NCBI GenBank assembly: GCA_046541415.1
Contig: JBKHDI010000001.1
Coordinates: forward strand, 62,001 to 126,000
From: CAZOVB01 sp046541415
Lineage (GTDB): Bacteria > Planctomycetota > Phycisphaerae > SM23-33
Direction of reading: 5' to 3'
DNA: 64,000 bases
Part shown: piece after piece, positions 35,001-42,630 of the stretch
Position numbering within the stretch: position 1 is the first letter of the stretch
Layout: every line of letters begins with the position of its first letter
Made by a program: the position numbers and the translations under genes
The notes under the pieces: generated by a model
The model's database searches: none
The model's input: only the letters and a program-made list of their open reading frames with translations
What the model was told of the DNA's origin: nothing

Positions 35001-35335
35001 GCCGGTTGCGATTCTCCCCCCAACCCAGACTGGCCGATTGGCTTTTCACCCGCCAGCCGGAATCCCGCATGATCACTTGCCTGGACGGCAGTCAACAGCA
35101 GGTGGATTTCGCGGCCGATACGTTCGCCGTCCGGCTGTTCGGATCCGTGCTGGTGGTCTACCACAACCCCTCGCGACGCAGCACGTTCGGGCCCGAGGCC
35201 GTTGCGCCCAAAGCGATTAAGCTGACCGGCACCGATGGCCGCGTCGAGACGATCGAACAGGGCTTCGTCGAAGCCCCCGCCGCCGAGGCGATCCGAGAAC
35301 GGAAGGTCGAGCGGATCGACATCCAACTGGGCTGA
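32006..35335 (+). CDS. Large GH94/cellobiose-phosphorylase-like protein
   Basis: An 1109-residue cytoplasmic protein. The first 310 residues or so are beta-rich, with features of the GH94 N-terminal domain (YFVNRGQAVACFG, VTIRNTGAEAMDCEL). From about residue 370 a helical domain begins, with FHVFSRRHGDLERDYNNF and DVNQNRRSDVWFN, blocks found in proteins loosely annotated as cellobiose phosphorylase (COG3459). I could not find a clear catalytic Asp equivalent, so activity is uncertain. The ATG at 32006 follows CGAAAGAGA. It is linked to GH1, which suggests processing of beta-glucan-type oligosaccharides. Confidence 0.6.
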   Translation: MTDEIICRKGPYSLTADGAFIIDDYHRAKPFSSFLPGVAGLWGVPMWLYFVNRGQAVACFGTEDKDHAILPFESANLHHRRIADEGFRTFIRLADGRFYEPFRSVQDDYDVTNRLEIRPNSLGLVETNATLGLEIRVEMACATGESFPALARRVTIRNTGAEAMDCELIDGLGRILPYYIPAELEHVMPFISEGYLQVEGLEQNLPLLKNKAQSSDTPETEFVRKCHFFFGLDDTAGDGELLPAIVDFRRVFGDTLDWHRPYAFLQAQPFDPSVRQDQHAMTPSAMVYWQGSVRPDADQSIRLTIGQARNAAEARGIPTAVSNRDWFDANNAAAEREISRIADHMFLHSSRRVLDLYAGRSFVDNTLRGGLPLTLGSGAGKKIFHVFSRRHGDLERDYNNFQLDATYLSQGNGAFRDVNQNRRSDVWFNPDIEDQNVRFFFNLIQPDGFNPLQIQGARFAICDEKALGQMLDQAFAPEQKQTVANLLEGDFAPGELFEGLIEAGIEPKMDRRELLDALVNLSEKIEAAEFEAGYWADHWFYNFDLLESYLAIFPDRLRPLLVDNRDYTYWDPDVQVKPRREKYVIYREGELKHLDSIRLDPEKAALVESRKTLPRLVRLEDGQGPIHRTNLLEKLLCLLANKAATFSPSGLGIEMDGGRPGWNDSVNGLPGLFGASVSEVIQLKRAVEMTHRLAEKAGLDESYSQPIPAELAGLIGQLQKILTSRIEAADSPQAEYDYWDRANDAKEEYRLKVHLGFSGKMAEITWARISKFLQAVARRTQISLDKSVDPATGLLSTYITHKPVEYEPLFDPDGQPLTSERGAHLAHVSAFQLHRFPAFLEAPLHALRIEQDPHEARRLDQAVRNSPLRDEKLQMYIAGDSVAEENKDLGRIYAWPAGWFENENVFTHAEYKYLLSQLRAGLAEEFFEDMQTCMVCFQDIERFGRSPIENISFIVSSRHPRPDYHGRGFLPRTSGTTSEVLNIALWMSFGPQPFEMVDGRLRFSPQPRLADWLFTRQPESRMITCLDGSQQQVDFAADTFAVRLFGSVLVVYHNPSRRSTFGPEAVAPKAIKLTGTDGRVETIEQGFVEAPAAEAIRERKVERIDIQLG

Positions 35336-35343
35336 GGCAGCGG

Positions 35344-36090
35344 TCAGACCCTGCCCACCGGGGCGAGGTAAATGACGAACTCGTCATCACCGTCCAGGCC
35401 GAGCATCGCGTCGACGGCTACCTGGTCGTAGGCGGCAATGGCGCACGTGCCGCAGCCGATCCCCTCGACCGCGACGTAGAGATTCTGGGCCACGTGTCCG
35501 GCGTCCAGAAGGATCGCCTTGTGCGAAACCCGGTCGTACCGCCACTCGGTTCGATAGGGCACAGCCGCCCAGAAGAAGACCACCGCCGCCGAGGACAGGA
35601 AATCCTGCCCCAGGGTCACCGAGCCCAGGGACTGGCCGAGATCCTCCACGTCGCGGACGTGAACGAGTTGTCCTTTGCTGGAGCGATACCGCCAGATTCC
35701 GCTCTGGACGCCTTCGACGTTCAGTACGGCCAGGTAGGTCTCGAACGGGTGTCGCGCCCCGGCCGAGGGAACGGTACGGAACACCACCTGCCCCTCGCCA
35801 AGTACGCGCTTGACGCCCTGGGTCGCCCAGAGCAGCCAGTGCAGCTGGGCCAGGCTCAAGGGCTGGTCGGTGAATCTCCGTCGGCTGCGGCGCGAAGAGA
35901 TGGCTGCGATCAGGTCGTTCTTCTCGACCACGTCGCCGGGCAACTCGCCCAGTTCCAGGACGGTGGCGTTGTCATCGACGGGCTTCTCCCAGTCCGGGCA
36001 GGCCACGCCCTTCTGCTGGTCGGACTGGAAGTCCGCCCCGGCGAAATCCGACTTGAGCCAGCTGCGCTGTTTCCTGCACTCCGGGTCCAT
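35344..36090 (-). CDS. SagB/ThcOx-family nitroreductase-like dehydrogenase
   Basis: A 248-residue FMN-dependent protein of the nitroreductase fold: SSRRSRRRFTDQPLSLAQLHWLLWATQGV is the N-terminal FMN-binding motif of SagB-type enzymes, and TVPSAGARHPFETYL is the second conserved block. No ocin leader or cyclodehydratase is nearby, so a general oxidoreductase is likelier than a peptide oxidase. The ATG at 36090 (AAAGGACTCG upstream) is preferred to a TTG at 36117 inside the preceding gene's end. Last gene of the purA-uppS-arfB-ogl-cdsA run. Confidence 0.82.
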   Translation of the reverse strand: MDPECRKQRSWLKSDFAGADFQSDQQKGVACPDWEKPVDDNATVLELGELPGDVVEKNDLIAAISSRRSRRRFTDQPLSLAQLHWLLWATQGVKRVLGEGQVVFRTVPSAGARHPFETYLAVLNVEGVQSGIWRYRSSKGQLVHVRDVEDLGQSLGSVTLGQDFLSSAAVVFFWAAVPYRTEWRYDRVSHKAILLDAGHVAQNLYVAVEGIGCGTCAIAAYDQVAVDAMLGLDGDDEFVIYLAPVGRV

Positions 36091-36110
36091 CAATCGAGTC
36101 CTTTCGTTGT

Positions 36111-37007
36111 CTACCAAAGCAGCCCGAGCAGGCCGGCGGCGACCGGGGCGGCCAGCAGGGGCGAGTCGACGATATCCAGGACGCCACCGAAATTGGGCAC
36201 CAGCGCGCCGGAGTCCTTGACGTCGGCGTCGCGTTTCATCAGTGATTCACAAAGATCGGCAAACTGACCTGCCAGACCGACCACCGCGCCGAAGACAGGC
36301 GCCTTCCACCAGAGCAGCTGGTGGATGCCCAGCAGCCAGGCCGACAGCGTCGCCACGCCGGCGGCGGCAAGGAGCCCGCCTGCCAGGCCCTGCCAGCTCT
36401 TGCCCGGACTCAGCCACGGGATCATCTTGTGTTTGCCGATCATCGAGCCGGTGAAATACGCCCCGATGTCGGTGCACTTGACCGTGGCCAGAAAGAGGAT
36501 CAGCACCTCCATCCCGCCGCGGATCCGCAGGTACAGCACCAGGGCCGCACCGATACCCAGGTACGCGATGGCCAGGAACGTTACGCCCATCCGCCGGATC
36601 GCGTCGTCGATCCGGTGGCGGACCATCTGCTCGATGAACACCAGCAGCACGATCAATCCCTGCAGCAGGAGCAGCTGACCGGCAGAGGCAATCCCGCCAT
36701 GGCCCAGAAGCACCTGCTGCCAGAACGGGAAGCTCGCGATCGCCAGCGATCCGACGATGGTCGCCCCGTGAAGAATCCCCACCCCGCGCGCCTTGGCGAA
36801 TCGCGACAGTTCCAGGACGGCGACAACCACGAGAACGCACATGAGCCCGGTCAGCACGGGGCCGACCATGGCCGGCTCGTAGATGCCCATTCTCACCTTT
36901 ACCGGGTCCACCGACGAGCGGGCCCGTACCTCCAGCCACCAGTCCAGGGCGAACAGCCCGGTGACAACGAGGATCAGGATCGTTCCGTAAATGATGCGTT
37001 TCTTCAT
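36111..37007 (-). CDS. cdsA: Phosphatidate cytidylyltransferase
   Basis: Makes CDP-diacylglycerol from phosphatidate and CTP for phospholipid synthesis. It is a 298-residue polytopic membrane protein with about seven hydrophobic helices. The family signature is near the C-terminus: LMKRDADVKDSGALVPNFGG followed by VLDIVDS, the KR...KD...PxxGGxxDxxD pattern. The ATG at 37007 follows the ogl stop by 24 bases. CdsA usually sits next to uppS; here arfB and ogl lie between them. Confidence 0.92.
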   Translation of the reverse strand: MKKRIIYGTILILVVTGLFALDWWLEVRARSSVDPVKVRMGIYEPAMVGPVLTGLMCVLVVVAVLELSRFAKARGVGILHGATIVGSLAIASFPFWQQVLLGHGGIASAGQLLLLQGLIVLLVFIEQMVRHRIDDAIRRMGVTFLAIAYLGIGAALVLYLRIRGGMEVLILFLATVKCTDIGAYFTGSMIGKHKMIPWLSPGKSWQGLAGGLLAAAGVATLSAWLLGIHQLLWWKAPVFGAVVGLAGQFADLCESLMKRDADVKDSGALVPNFGGVLDIVDSPLLAAPVAAGLLGLLW

Positions 37008-37031
37008 GTTCGTCTTTCAGCTCGGCCGAAA

Positions 37032-38192
37032 TTACAGGCCGGGTACCGAACCGGCGCTCAACTCGGACAGGTCGGGCAGCGAATCGAAATCGGGTACGTC
37101 TACCAGGTACACGTTACCATATCCCTGCGGATCGGCCGTAAACAGGATACGCACCTGCCCGTCGGCAGCGCGGAACATCCGCGGGTGGACGTGCAGCAGT
37201 TGAACGTGGAAGCTGCCCCGGTGCTTCAGCAGCGCCTTGGGGCCGATGTACTTGCCCTCACGCAGGGCCCAGAGGTGCAGCCAGGGCGCCTGGGGAAACC
37301 CGTCGCCGACGATCAGCGTCTCGTCGATGCTGTGAAAGTGCATGCTCCTGCCGGACCAGGGGTATTCCTTGCGGTCCGATCCATCCGGATCGACATGGCC
37401 GAACAGGTGCGTCTTCGGGTTCAGCCAGCCGTGGTAGCCGACCCGGCTGCCGTCGGCGAACCAGTACTCGTGGCCGATCGCTTCATCCGGCGGCGTCTGC
37501 GGCCGCAACTGGCGAACCTCACCGGTCGATATTGTCATCGCCCACAGACGCTGCAAACGTGTCCATGGCCCCTCGTGGCAGAACGTCAGCGTGTCCGGGT
37601 CGGCAGGGGAAGTGTTGCAGTGGCCCAGCCACCGATCGTCCTCGTGGAGCGTCCGAACGTGGCCGGACTCCAGGTCGACCGCGCGGATGCGGCAGTGGGG
37701 CCTGGCTTCGAAGGTCTCCCTAAAGCCGACATACCCGTTTCGCAGATCCACGTTAATCCGGCCGGACAGGTCCTCACGCTCGACGAAGCAGACGGTGCGC
37801 CCATCGGAGGTGCAACTGAGATTGCCCGCCACGAAACCGTCCTCCACTTCGGCCAGGCGGCGGCAGGACCCGCTCTCAACGTCCATGCCCAGCAACGTCC
37901 GGTCGCTGAACAGATACACTTCGTCCCGCCGGGGATTGACAAAACCCGTCAGCAGGTCCGGATCATCCGCCGGCGAGAAATCGCTGACCTGTCGCATCTC
38001 GCCGCTGTCCGGATCGACCCGCCAGTAGTTGGCTGCGTTGTCGCGGTGGGAGCAGATCAGCAGGTTGCCGTCTGACAGCAGGCCGGAGTTGGTGAAGTAC
38101 AGGTGGTGGCTGTGACAGCGGGCGTCTGTCAACTGGCGGACCTTCACTCCGGTCTGCGGATCGGTGCGGATCTTCATTTCGTTCAGGGTCAC
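37032..38192 (-). CDS. ogl: Oligogalacturonate lyase (PL22)
   Basis: Cleaves unsaturated digalacturonates in the cytoplasm by beta-elimination, giving 5-keto-4-deoxyuronate. It is 386 residues, as expected for PL22. The seven-bladed propeller pattern and the conserved blocks VRQLTDARCHSHHLYFT, HCNTSPADPDTLTFCHEGPW and HFHSIDETL contain the His residues for metal and base. No signal peptide. The start GTG at 38192 has AGGA at 7 bases; ATG at 38177 is an alternative. It connects functionally with uxaE and the SDR at 22-25 kb. It is unexpected inside a lipid/cell-wall operon. Confidence 0.88.
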   Translation of the reverse strand: MTLNEMKIRTDPQTGVKVRQLTDARCHSHHLYFTNSGLLSDGNLLICSHRDNAANYWRVDPDSGEMRQVSDFSPADDPDLLTGFVNPRRDEVYLFSDRTLLGMDVESGSCRRLAEVEDGFVAGNLSCTSDGRTVCFVEREDLSGRINVDLRNGYVGFRETFEARPHCRIRAVDLESGHVRTLHEDDRWLGHCNTSPADPDTLTFCHEGPWTRLQRLWAMTISTGEVRQLRPQTPPDEAIGHEYWFADGSRVGYHGWLNPKTHLFGHVDPDGSDRKEYPWSGRSMHFHSIDETLIVGDGFPQAPWLHLWALREGKYIGPKALLKHRGSFHVQLLHVHPRMFRAADGQVRILFTADPQGYGNVYLVDVPDFDSLPDLSELSAGSVPGL

Positions 38193-38201
38193 GGGCGGAT
38201 C

Positions 38202-38633
38202 CTATATGGGAGGCTTGGGGGGGTTCTTGCGAAGACGCTTGGTTTCCGAACGCTCCTTCTTGTTCTTGAGGCGGCGTTCTTTCGAGGCCCGGGTGGGGCG
38301 GGTCTTGCGGCGTGTCTTCGGCGGGCTCTCGGCCCGGAGAATCAGCCGCTTGAGCCGCTCGATCGCGTCGTCCCGGTTGCGGTGCTGGCTGCGGTAACGC
38401 TTGGCCTCGATGAGGATCTCGTTGTCGCTGGTCAGCCATCTCTTGCCAAGCTTCAAGACGCGCTGGCGGACGTTCTCGGGCAACGAGTCGCTGTGGGCGA
38501 CGTCGAAACGCAACTGGACGCAGGTGGCGTTCTTGTTTACGTGCTGGCCGCCCGGGCCGGAAGAAAGGACGAAGTTCAGTTCCAGCTCGTCTTCGTCCAG
38601 GGAGATATTCGGGCTGATGCGGATTTTGGCCAT
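38202..38633 (-). CDS. arfB: Alternative ribosome-rescue factor ArfB (ICT1-like)
   Basis: A peptidyl-tRNA hydrolase that releases stalled peptides on non-stop ribosomes. It is 143 residues. The GGQ motif is at residues 28-30 (SSGPGGQHVNK), and the C-terminal tail is very basic (KKERSETKRLRK), as needed to enter the empty mRNA channel. The ATG at 38633 starts 6 bases after the uppS stop and the gene ends 9 bases before the ogl start. Confidence 0.93.
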   Translation of the reverse strand: MAKIRISPNISLDEDELELNFVLSSGPGGQHVNKNATCVQLRFDVAHSDSLPENVRQRVLKLGKRWLTSDNEILIEAKRYRSQHRNRDDAIERLKRLILRAESPPKTRRKTRPTRASKERRLKNKKERSETKRLRKNPPKPPI

Positions 38634-38639
38634 GGCGGG

Positions 38640-39419
38640 TCACTTGTTGGAGGCGTCGACTCCGCCGAAGCGTCGGTTCCGGGCCGCGTAGGCGATGACA
38701 GCCTTGTGAAACTCGGCTTCGTTGAAGTCGGGCCAGTAGACGTCGGTGACGTAGAATTCCGAATAGCTGATCTGCCAGAGCAGGAAGTTGCTCAGTCGGA
38801 CCTCCCCGGCCGTGCGGATCAGCAGGTCGGGGTCTGGCATGTCGGCGGTATCGAGATTGCGGCTGACCGTCGCCGGGTCGATCTGGTCGGGCGATAGCTG
38901 TCCCGCGGCCACCTGCTTTGCGATGCGTCCGACCGCGTCGGTGATCTCCGCCCGCGAGCCGTAGTTCAGCGCCAGGCCGAAAAACATCCCCGTGTTGCTT
39001 GCGGTGGCATGGAGCGTCCTGTCCAGCTCTTCCAGGACCATATCGGGCAGGCCCTGCCGCCGGCCGAGGTGGCGACAACGGATGTTGTGGGACATCATCG
39101 TTTCGCGTTCGGTGCGGAGGTACTCGGCGTAGAGGTGCATGAGGATCTTGATCTCCTCAGCCGGGCGCGACCAGTTTTCGATCGAGAAGCTGTAGAGCGT
39201 CAGGGCCTCAAGACCCAGGCGGGCACACTCGGTGACGATGCGACGGACGTTGCGCCCGCCTTCCTCGTGGCCGGCCGAGCGACTCTTGCCGCGCTGCCGG
39301 CCCCATCGGCCGTTGCCGTCCATGATAATCGCCACCGAACGCGGAATGGCCTCGTCGGGCACGCCGATCCGCGCCCGCGCCTGGGCGATCGCCTTGGGAG
39401 ACAGGTCGATTTCGGTCAC
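38640..39419 (-). CDS. uppS: Undecaprenyl diphosphate synthase
   Basis: A cis-prenyltransferase making the C55 lipid carrier for peptidoglycan and polysaccharide synthesis. It is 259 residues. MDGNGRWG (residues 33-40, catalytic Asp34) and DLLIRTAGEVRLSNFLLWQ with YVTDVYWPDF are the signature blocks. The GTG at 39419 overlaps the purA stop (GTGA), so translation is coupled to purA. Confidence 0.96.
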   Translation of the reverse strand: MTEIDLSPKAIAQARARIGVPDEAIPRSVAIIMDGNGRWGRQRGKSRSAGHEEGGRNVRRIVTECARLGLEALTLYSFSIENWSRPAEEIKILMHLYAEYLRTERETMMSHNIRCRHLGRRQGLPDMVLEELDRTLHATASNTGMFFGLALNYGSRAEITDAVGRIAKQVAAGQLSPDQIDPATVSRNLDTADMPDPDLLIRTAGEVRLSNFLLWQISYSEFYVTDVYWPDFNEAEFHKAVIAYAARNRRFGGVDASNK

Positions 39420-40726
39420 TCTGCAAGCTCTGTGATATTGGTGTTGTGCACGATGGTCTGCGTCCGCTCGGGCCCGACGCTGATGAAGCCCACCGGCGTG
39501 CGGGTCAGCTCTTCGACCCGGTTGACATACGCCTGAGCAGCGGCCGGAAGCTCATCGAAGCTCCTGCAGCCGGTGATGTCTTCGCTCCAGCCGGGCAGGG
39601 TTTCGTAGATGCAGTCCACGCCGTCCATCCGCTGGGGGTCGAAGGTCTCGATGCGCCGCCCGTTCCTCTCGTAGCCGACGCAGATCTGGATCTCGTCCAG
39701 GCCCGTCAGCACGTCCAGCAGCGACAGGACCATTTCGTCCACGCCCGAAAGTTCCGCGGTATAGGCGACCAGGAAGGCGTCGAACCAGCCGCAACGACGT
39801 GGCCTGCCGGTAGTCGTGCCGTATTCATGCCCCTTCTGGCGCAGATAATCGCCGTTCTCGTTGTTCTGCTCGGACGGGAAGGGGCCGGCCCCGACCCGGG
39901 TCGTGTAGGCCTTGATCAACCCCACCACGTTGCCCACCTGCTTGGGCGAGACACCCGCTCCTGTCGGGATGCCGCACGCGGTAACCGCCGAGCTGGTGAC
40001 AAACGGGAAGGTCCCGTGGTCCAGGTCGAGCATCGCGCCTTGTCCGCCCTCGAACAGCAGCCGGTCCTTGCCTTCCCGACAGACCTTGCGGATCAATGCC
40101 CCGGTATCGCAGATCATCGGGGCCAGACGCTTTCCGTAGGCAATGTACTGATCGGCCAGGGCGTCGGCATCGATCGGCTCGCAGCCGTACAGGGCCGAGA
40201 AGATCTTGTTCTTGGTCGCCACGATCCGCTGGAGCTTCTCGCGCAGCAGCTCCGGGTCGACCAGGTCGCCTGCCCGCAGGGCGGTGGAGCGGTTGGCCTT
40301 GTCGGAGTAGCACGGGCCGATGCCTCGCGCCGTCGTGCCGATCTTGTCGTTGCCCAGCAGCTTCTCGCTCTCCAGGTCCTGCATCTTGTGATAGGGCATG
40401 ACCACGTGGGCCGACTGGCTGATCCGCAGGTTCTCCGGGCCGATCTTGATACCCCGGGCGACCAGGCCCTCGATCTCCTTCAGGGCCGTCTCCGGATCGA
40501 ACGCCACGCCGTTGCCGATGACATTGACGACGTTCTCGTTGAGGACACCCGAAGGGATCAGGTGCAGGGCGAAGGTCTCCTCGCCGACCTTGACGGTGTG
40601 GCCCGCGTTGGCTCCGCCGCAAAAGCGGACGACGTACTGGCTGACCCCGGCCAGGGCATCGACGATCTTGCCCTTGCCTTCGTCACCCCACTGCAGACCG
40701 ATAACGGTCACGTTCTTGCAAGTCAT
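39416..40726 (-). CDS. purA: Adenylosuccinate synthetase
   Basis: Commits IMP to AMP synthesis using GTP and aspartate. It is 436 residues. GLQWGDEGKGKIVD near the N-terminus is the GTP P-loop with the catalytic Asp, and GTTARGIGPCYSDKANR and TTTGRPRRCGWFDA are further signatures. The ATG at 40726 follows AGGAAG. First gene of the long minus-strand operon, with a divergent promoter region shared with orf89-ispE. Confidence 0.97.
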   Translation of the reverse strand: MTCKNVTVIGLQWGDEGKGKIVDALAGVSQYVVRFCGGANAGHTVKVGEETFALHLIPSGVLNENVVNVIGNGVAFDPETALKEIEGLVARGIKIGPENLRISQSAHVVMPYHKMQDLESEKLLGNDKIGTTARGIGPCYSDKANRSTALRAGDLVDPELLREKLQRIVATKNKIFSALYGCEPIDADALADQYIAYGKRLAPMICDTGALIRKVCREGKDRLLFEGGQGAMLDLDHGTFPFVTSSAVTACGIPTGAGVSPKQVGNVVGLIKAYTTRVGAGPFPSEQNNENGDYLRQKGHEYGTTTGRPRRCGWFDAFLVAYTAELSGVDEMVLSLLDVLTGLDEIQICVGYERNGRRIETFDPQRMDGVDCIYETLPGWSEDITGCRSFDELPAAAQAYVNRVEELTRTPVGFISVGPERTQTIVHNTNITELAE

Positions 40727-40768
40727 AGGAGAGCTTCCTCAATCAGCTTCGGTTCAGACAACCCCACC

Positions 40769-40796
40769 ACCATAGGCTTTCGGCTGCGACAGTCAA
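40769..40796 (-). promoter_or_regulatory. Promoter of purA operon
   Basis: On the minus strand, TTGACT (40791-40796), a 16-base spacer, then TATGGT (40769-40774), with a leader of about 35 bases. Confidence 0.55.
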
Positions 40797-40831
40797 GCAG
40801 CTTTGACGCGAAAGGCCGACCCGCTAAGCCC

Positions 40832-40860
40832 TTGAGGCAACCGGCAGGGGGCCCTACAAT
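40832..40860 (+). promoter_or_regulatory. Promoter of orf89-ispE
   Basis: TTGAGG (40832-40837), a 17-base spacer, then TACAAT (40855-40860), 29 bases before the ATG at 40890. A good sigma-70-like match. Confidence 0.65.
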
Positions 40861-40889
40861 GCCCTCTTACGTCTGCTACAGGAGTATCT

Positions 40890-41159
40890 ATGGTAGAACC
40901 AGCCAAGAAGCCCAAGATCCTCGGCTTGGGTCTGGACAATGACGACGGTCACACGCGCGTGACCAGGGCGGAGAACTTCCACCTCGTCGGCGGCTCGGCC
41001 GAGACCCATGAAGGGATGCAGGAGCAGGCCATCAGATTCAACGAGAAGCTCAAGGACCGGGGCAAGCCGCTGGACCAACTCGAGCGTGCCGAGTTCATGG
41101 ACATCGCGGCTGAATCGGGGATGAACGTCGTCGAGATCCGCCGGAAGAAGGACGCGTGA
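40890..41159 (+). CDS. Conserved small protein upstream of ispE, function unknown
   Basis: An 89-residue soluble protein, with AGGAG 6 bases before the ATG. The N-terminal half has KILGLGLDNDDGHTRVTRAENFHLVGGS; the second half is a predicted helix with many charges. No cysteine motif or membrane segment. Its last codons overlap the ispE start (GTGA), so the two proteins are made together. I do not recognise the family. Confidence 0.7.
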   Translation: MVEPAKKPKILGLGLDNDDGHTRVTRAENFHLVGGSAETHEGMQEQAIRFNEKLKDRGKPLDQLERAEFMDIAAESGMNVVEIRRKKDA

Positions 41160-42067
41160 GACCCGCCAGACCAGGGGGACAGGCGTCGCTGCTGCTCCAG
41201 GCCCCGGCCAAGATCAACCTCAACCTGCTGGTGGGCCCCGTCGGGCCCGACGGCTACCATCCGCTGGACTCGTACGTCGTCCGTCTGCTCTGGGGCGATC
41301 CTGTCACCCTTCACGCACGAGGTGACGGGCAGATCGTCCTGGAATGCACGGGCAGCGATTGTGGACCCGACGAGGAGAACCTCGCGGTCCGCGCTGCCCG
41401 GCTGGCGCAGCAGATCCTCAGACCGGCCGGGCTGGGGGTTACGATCCAACTGGACAAGCAGATCCCCCCCGGAATGGGCCTGGGCGGCGGGTCCAGCGAC
41501 GCTGCAACCGTTCTGATGGGTCTGGCTGAGCTGTGGTCGACATCCTGGCAGGCAGATGACCTCGAATCGGCTGCGGTGAGCCTGGGCGCCGACGTGCCTC
41601 TGTTCCTCTCGCCCAGCCCGGCGATGCGCATGACGGGCCGGGGCGAAAGACTCGAACCTGTCCAGATCGCTCCGCTGGTCGTCCTGCTGATCCTGCCCAG
41701 GCTGTTCTGTTCGACCGGGGCGGTCTACCGCGAGTTCGACTCCGCACCGGCCCCGCAGGCCCAGCAGCTCCCGGCCAAGGTGCTGAAACGCCGGCCTTCG
41801 TTCTGGCAATCGGAGCTGGTTAACCACCTCCAGGCCCCAGCCCGTGCAGTCTGCCCGGAACTGGCCCAACTGCAAGACGAACTGCAAAGCGAATTGCCGA
41901 TCCCCGTTCACATGACAGGCAGTGGGGCGGGCCTGTTCTGCCTGCCCAAAGACGAACTCCAGGCCCGGAAGTGCCAAACCCTCATCGCCGGCCGCGAACT
42001 GGAAACGGTCATCTGCCGTACCCAACAGGCCGGGCAGGGAGCAAAAGGACTTCATTTTTTTCACTGA
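41156..42067 (+). CDS. ispE: 4-diphosphocytidyl-2-C-methyl-D-erythritol kinase
   Basis: A GHMP kinase of the MEP isoprenoid pathway. It is 303 residues. The ATP-binding loop is PPGMGLGGGSSDAA (residues 104-117), AKINLNL near residue 18 is the N-terminal motif, and MTGSGAGLFCL the C-terminal one. The start GTG at 41156 lies inside the orf89 stop. Its products feed the UppS substrate across the divergent promoter. Confidence 0.95.
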   Translation: MRPARPGGQASLLLQAPAKINLNLLVGPVGPDGYHPLDSYVVRLLWGDPVTLHARGDGQIVLECTGSDCGPDEENLAVRAARLAQQILRPAGLGVTIQLDKQIPPGMGLGGGSSDAATVLMGLAELWSTSWQADDLESAAVSLGADVPLFLSPSPAMRMTGRGERLEPVQIAPLVVLLILPRLFCSTGAVYREFDSAPAPQAQQLPAKVLKRRPSFWQSELVNHLQAPARAVCPELAQLQDELQSELPIPVHMTGSGAGLFCLPKDELQARKCQTLIAGRELETVICRTQQAGQGAKGLHFFH

Positions 42068-42081
42068 AACCGGAAGAAGCC

Positions 42082-42110
42082 TTGACCGATGTAAAGGCAA
42101 CTGGTAGAAA
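42082..42110 (+). promoter_or_regulatory. Promoter of tRNA-Ala(GGC)
   Basis: TTGACC (42082-42087), a 17-base spacer, then TAGAAA (42105-42110), 17 bases before the tRNA 5' end. Confidence 0.5.
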
Positions 42111-42127
42111 TATCCGTCCACCCAATC

Positions 42128-42200
42128 GGGGCCGTGGCGCAGCTGGGAGCGCGTCTGCATGGCATGCAGAAGGTCCGGGGTTCGAATCCCCGCGGCTCCA
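42128..42200 (+). tRNA. tRNA-Ala (anticodon GGC)
   Basis: 73 bases: acceptor GGGGCCG/CGGCTCC, D-stem GCGC/GCGC, anticodon stem TCTGC/GCAGA around ATGGCAT (anticodon GGC), T-arm CGGGG-TTCGAAT-CCCCG, discriminator A. CCA is not encoded; the next bases are TGA. Confidence 0.96.
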
Positions 42201-42240
42201 TGAAAATAGCCCGTTGCTTTGCAGCGGGCTATTTTCATGG
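42198..42240 (+). terminator. Terminator of tRNA-Ala(GGC)
   Basis: CCATGAAAATAGCCCG and CGGGCTATTTTCATGG are perfect 16-base arms around TTGC-TTT-GCAG. The arm begins at the tRNA's last bases. The core matches the terminator at 409-434. Confidence 0.85.
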
Positions 42241-42251
42241 AGCAGGAGAAC

Positions 42252-42272
42252 AGTAGAAAGTAGAGAGTAGAA
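42252..42272. repeat. Three 7-base tandem repeats AGTAGA(A/G)
   Basis: AGTAGAA-AGTAGAG-AGTAGAA lies in the 263-base stretch between the tRNA terminator and the small frame at 42464. A partly complementary CTCTACTTT occurs near 42350. Nothing else in this stretch is recognisable. Confidence 0.6.
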
Positions 42273-42463
42273 GACCCATCTGTCGCTACTTCCTCAGTTC
42301 TCGATCCTGCCGGCCCCATGCCTTTCCTGCGGTCTCCTGCTGTCCTGCTCTACTTTCCCTTAGCGGACTGGGCCTGGCAATGGACAGGCACCTGGCATCC
42401 ACTTGGCTCGTCCAACCGTGTCAGGTGCCATGTTTCCATCAGCGCAGCGCAGGGGAAGCATGC

Positions 42464-42566
42464 GATGAGCGATCACCCTCCGCCGAACGGCATTTCTGAC
42501 TACCCTCTGCTGCTGGATTCTCCGAAATCTCTGCCGTGGCTGCTCCGATTGTCTCTGGAGAAGTGA
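42464..42566 (+). CDS. Possible 33-residue small protein
   Basis: An ATG with AGGGGAAG 7 bases upstream opens a frame for 33 residues (MSDHPPPNGISDYPLLLDS...) ending in TGA, 64 bases before the CheD-HDOD gene. The initiation site is convincing, but the length gives little coding evidence. It could be a leader peptide for the downstream gene. Confidence 0.3.
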
Positions 42567-42630
42567 TTCGCGGCCGAACTGCCACTGGGCTGGGGGTTCG
42601 GCCTGAACGCAGAGAGCAGAGGTCCAATCG

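Noticed and set aside
42318..42463. A plus-strand frame beginning at 42318, in phase with the small ORF at 42464
   Set aside because: No ribosome-binding site or similarity; only the last 33 codons have a credible start.
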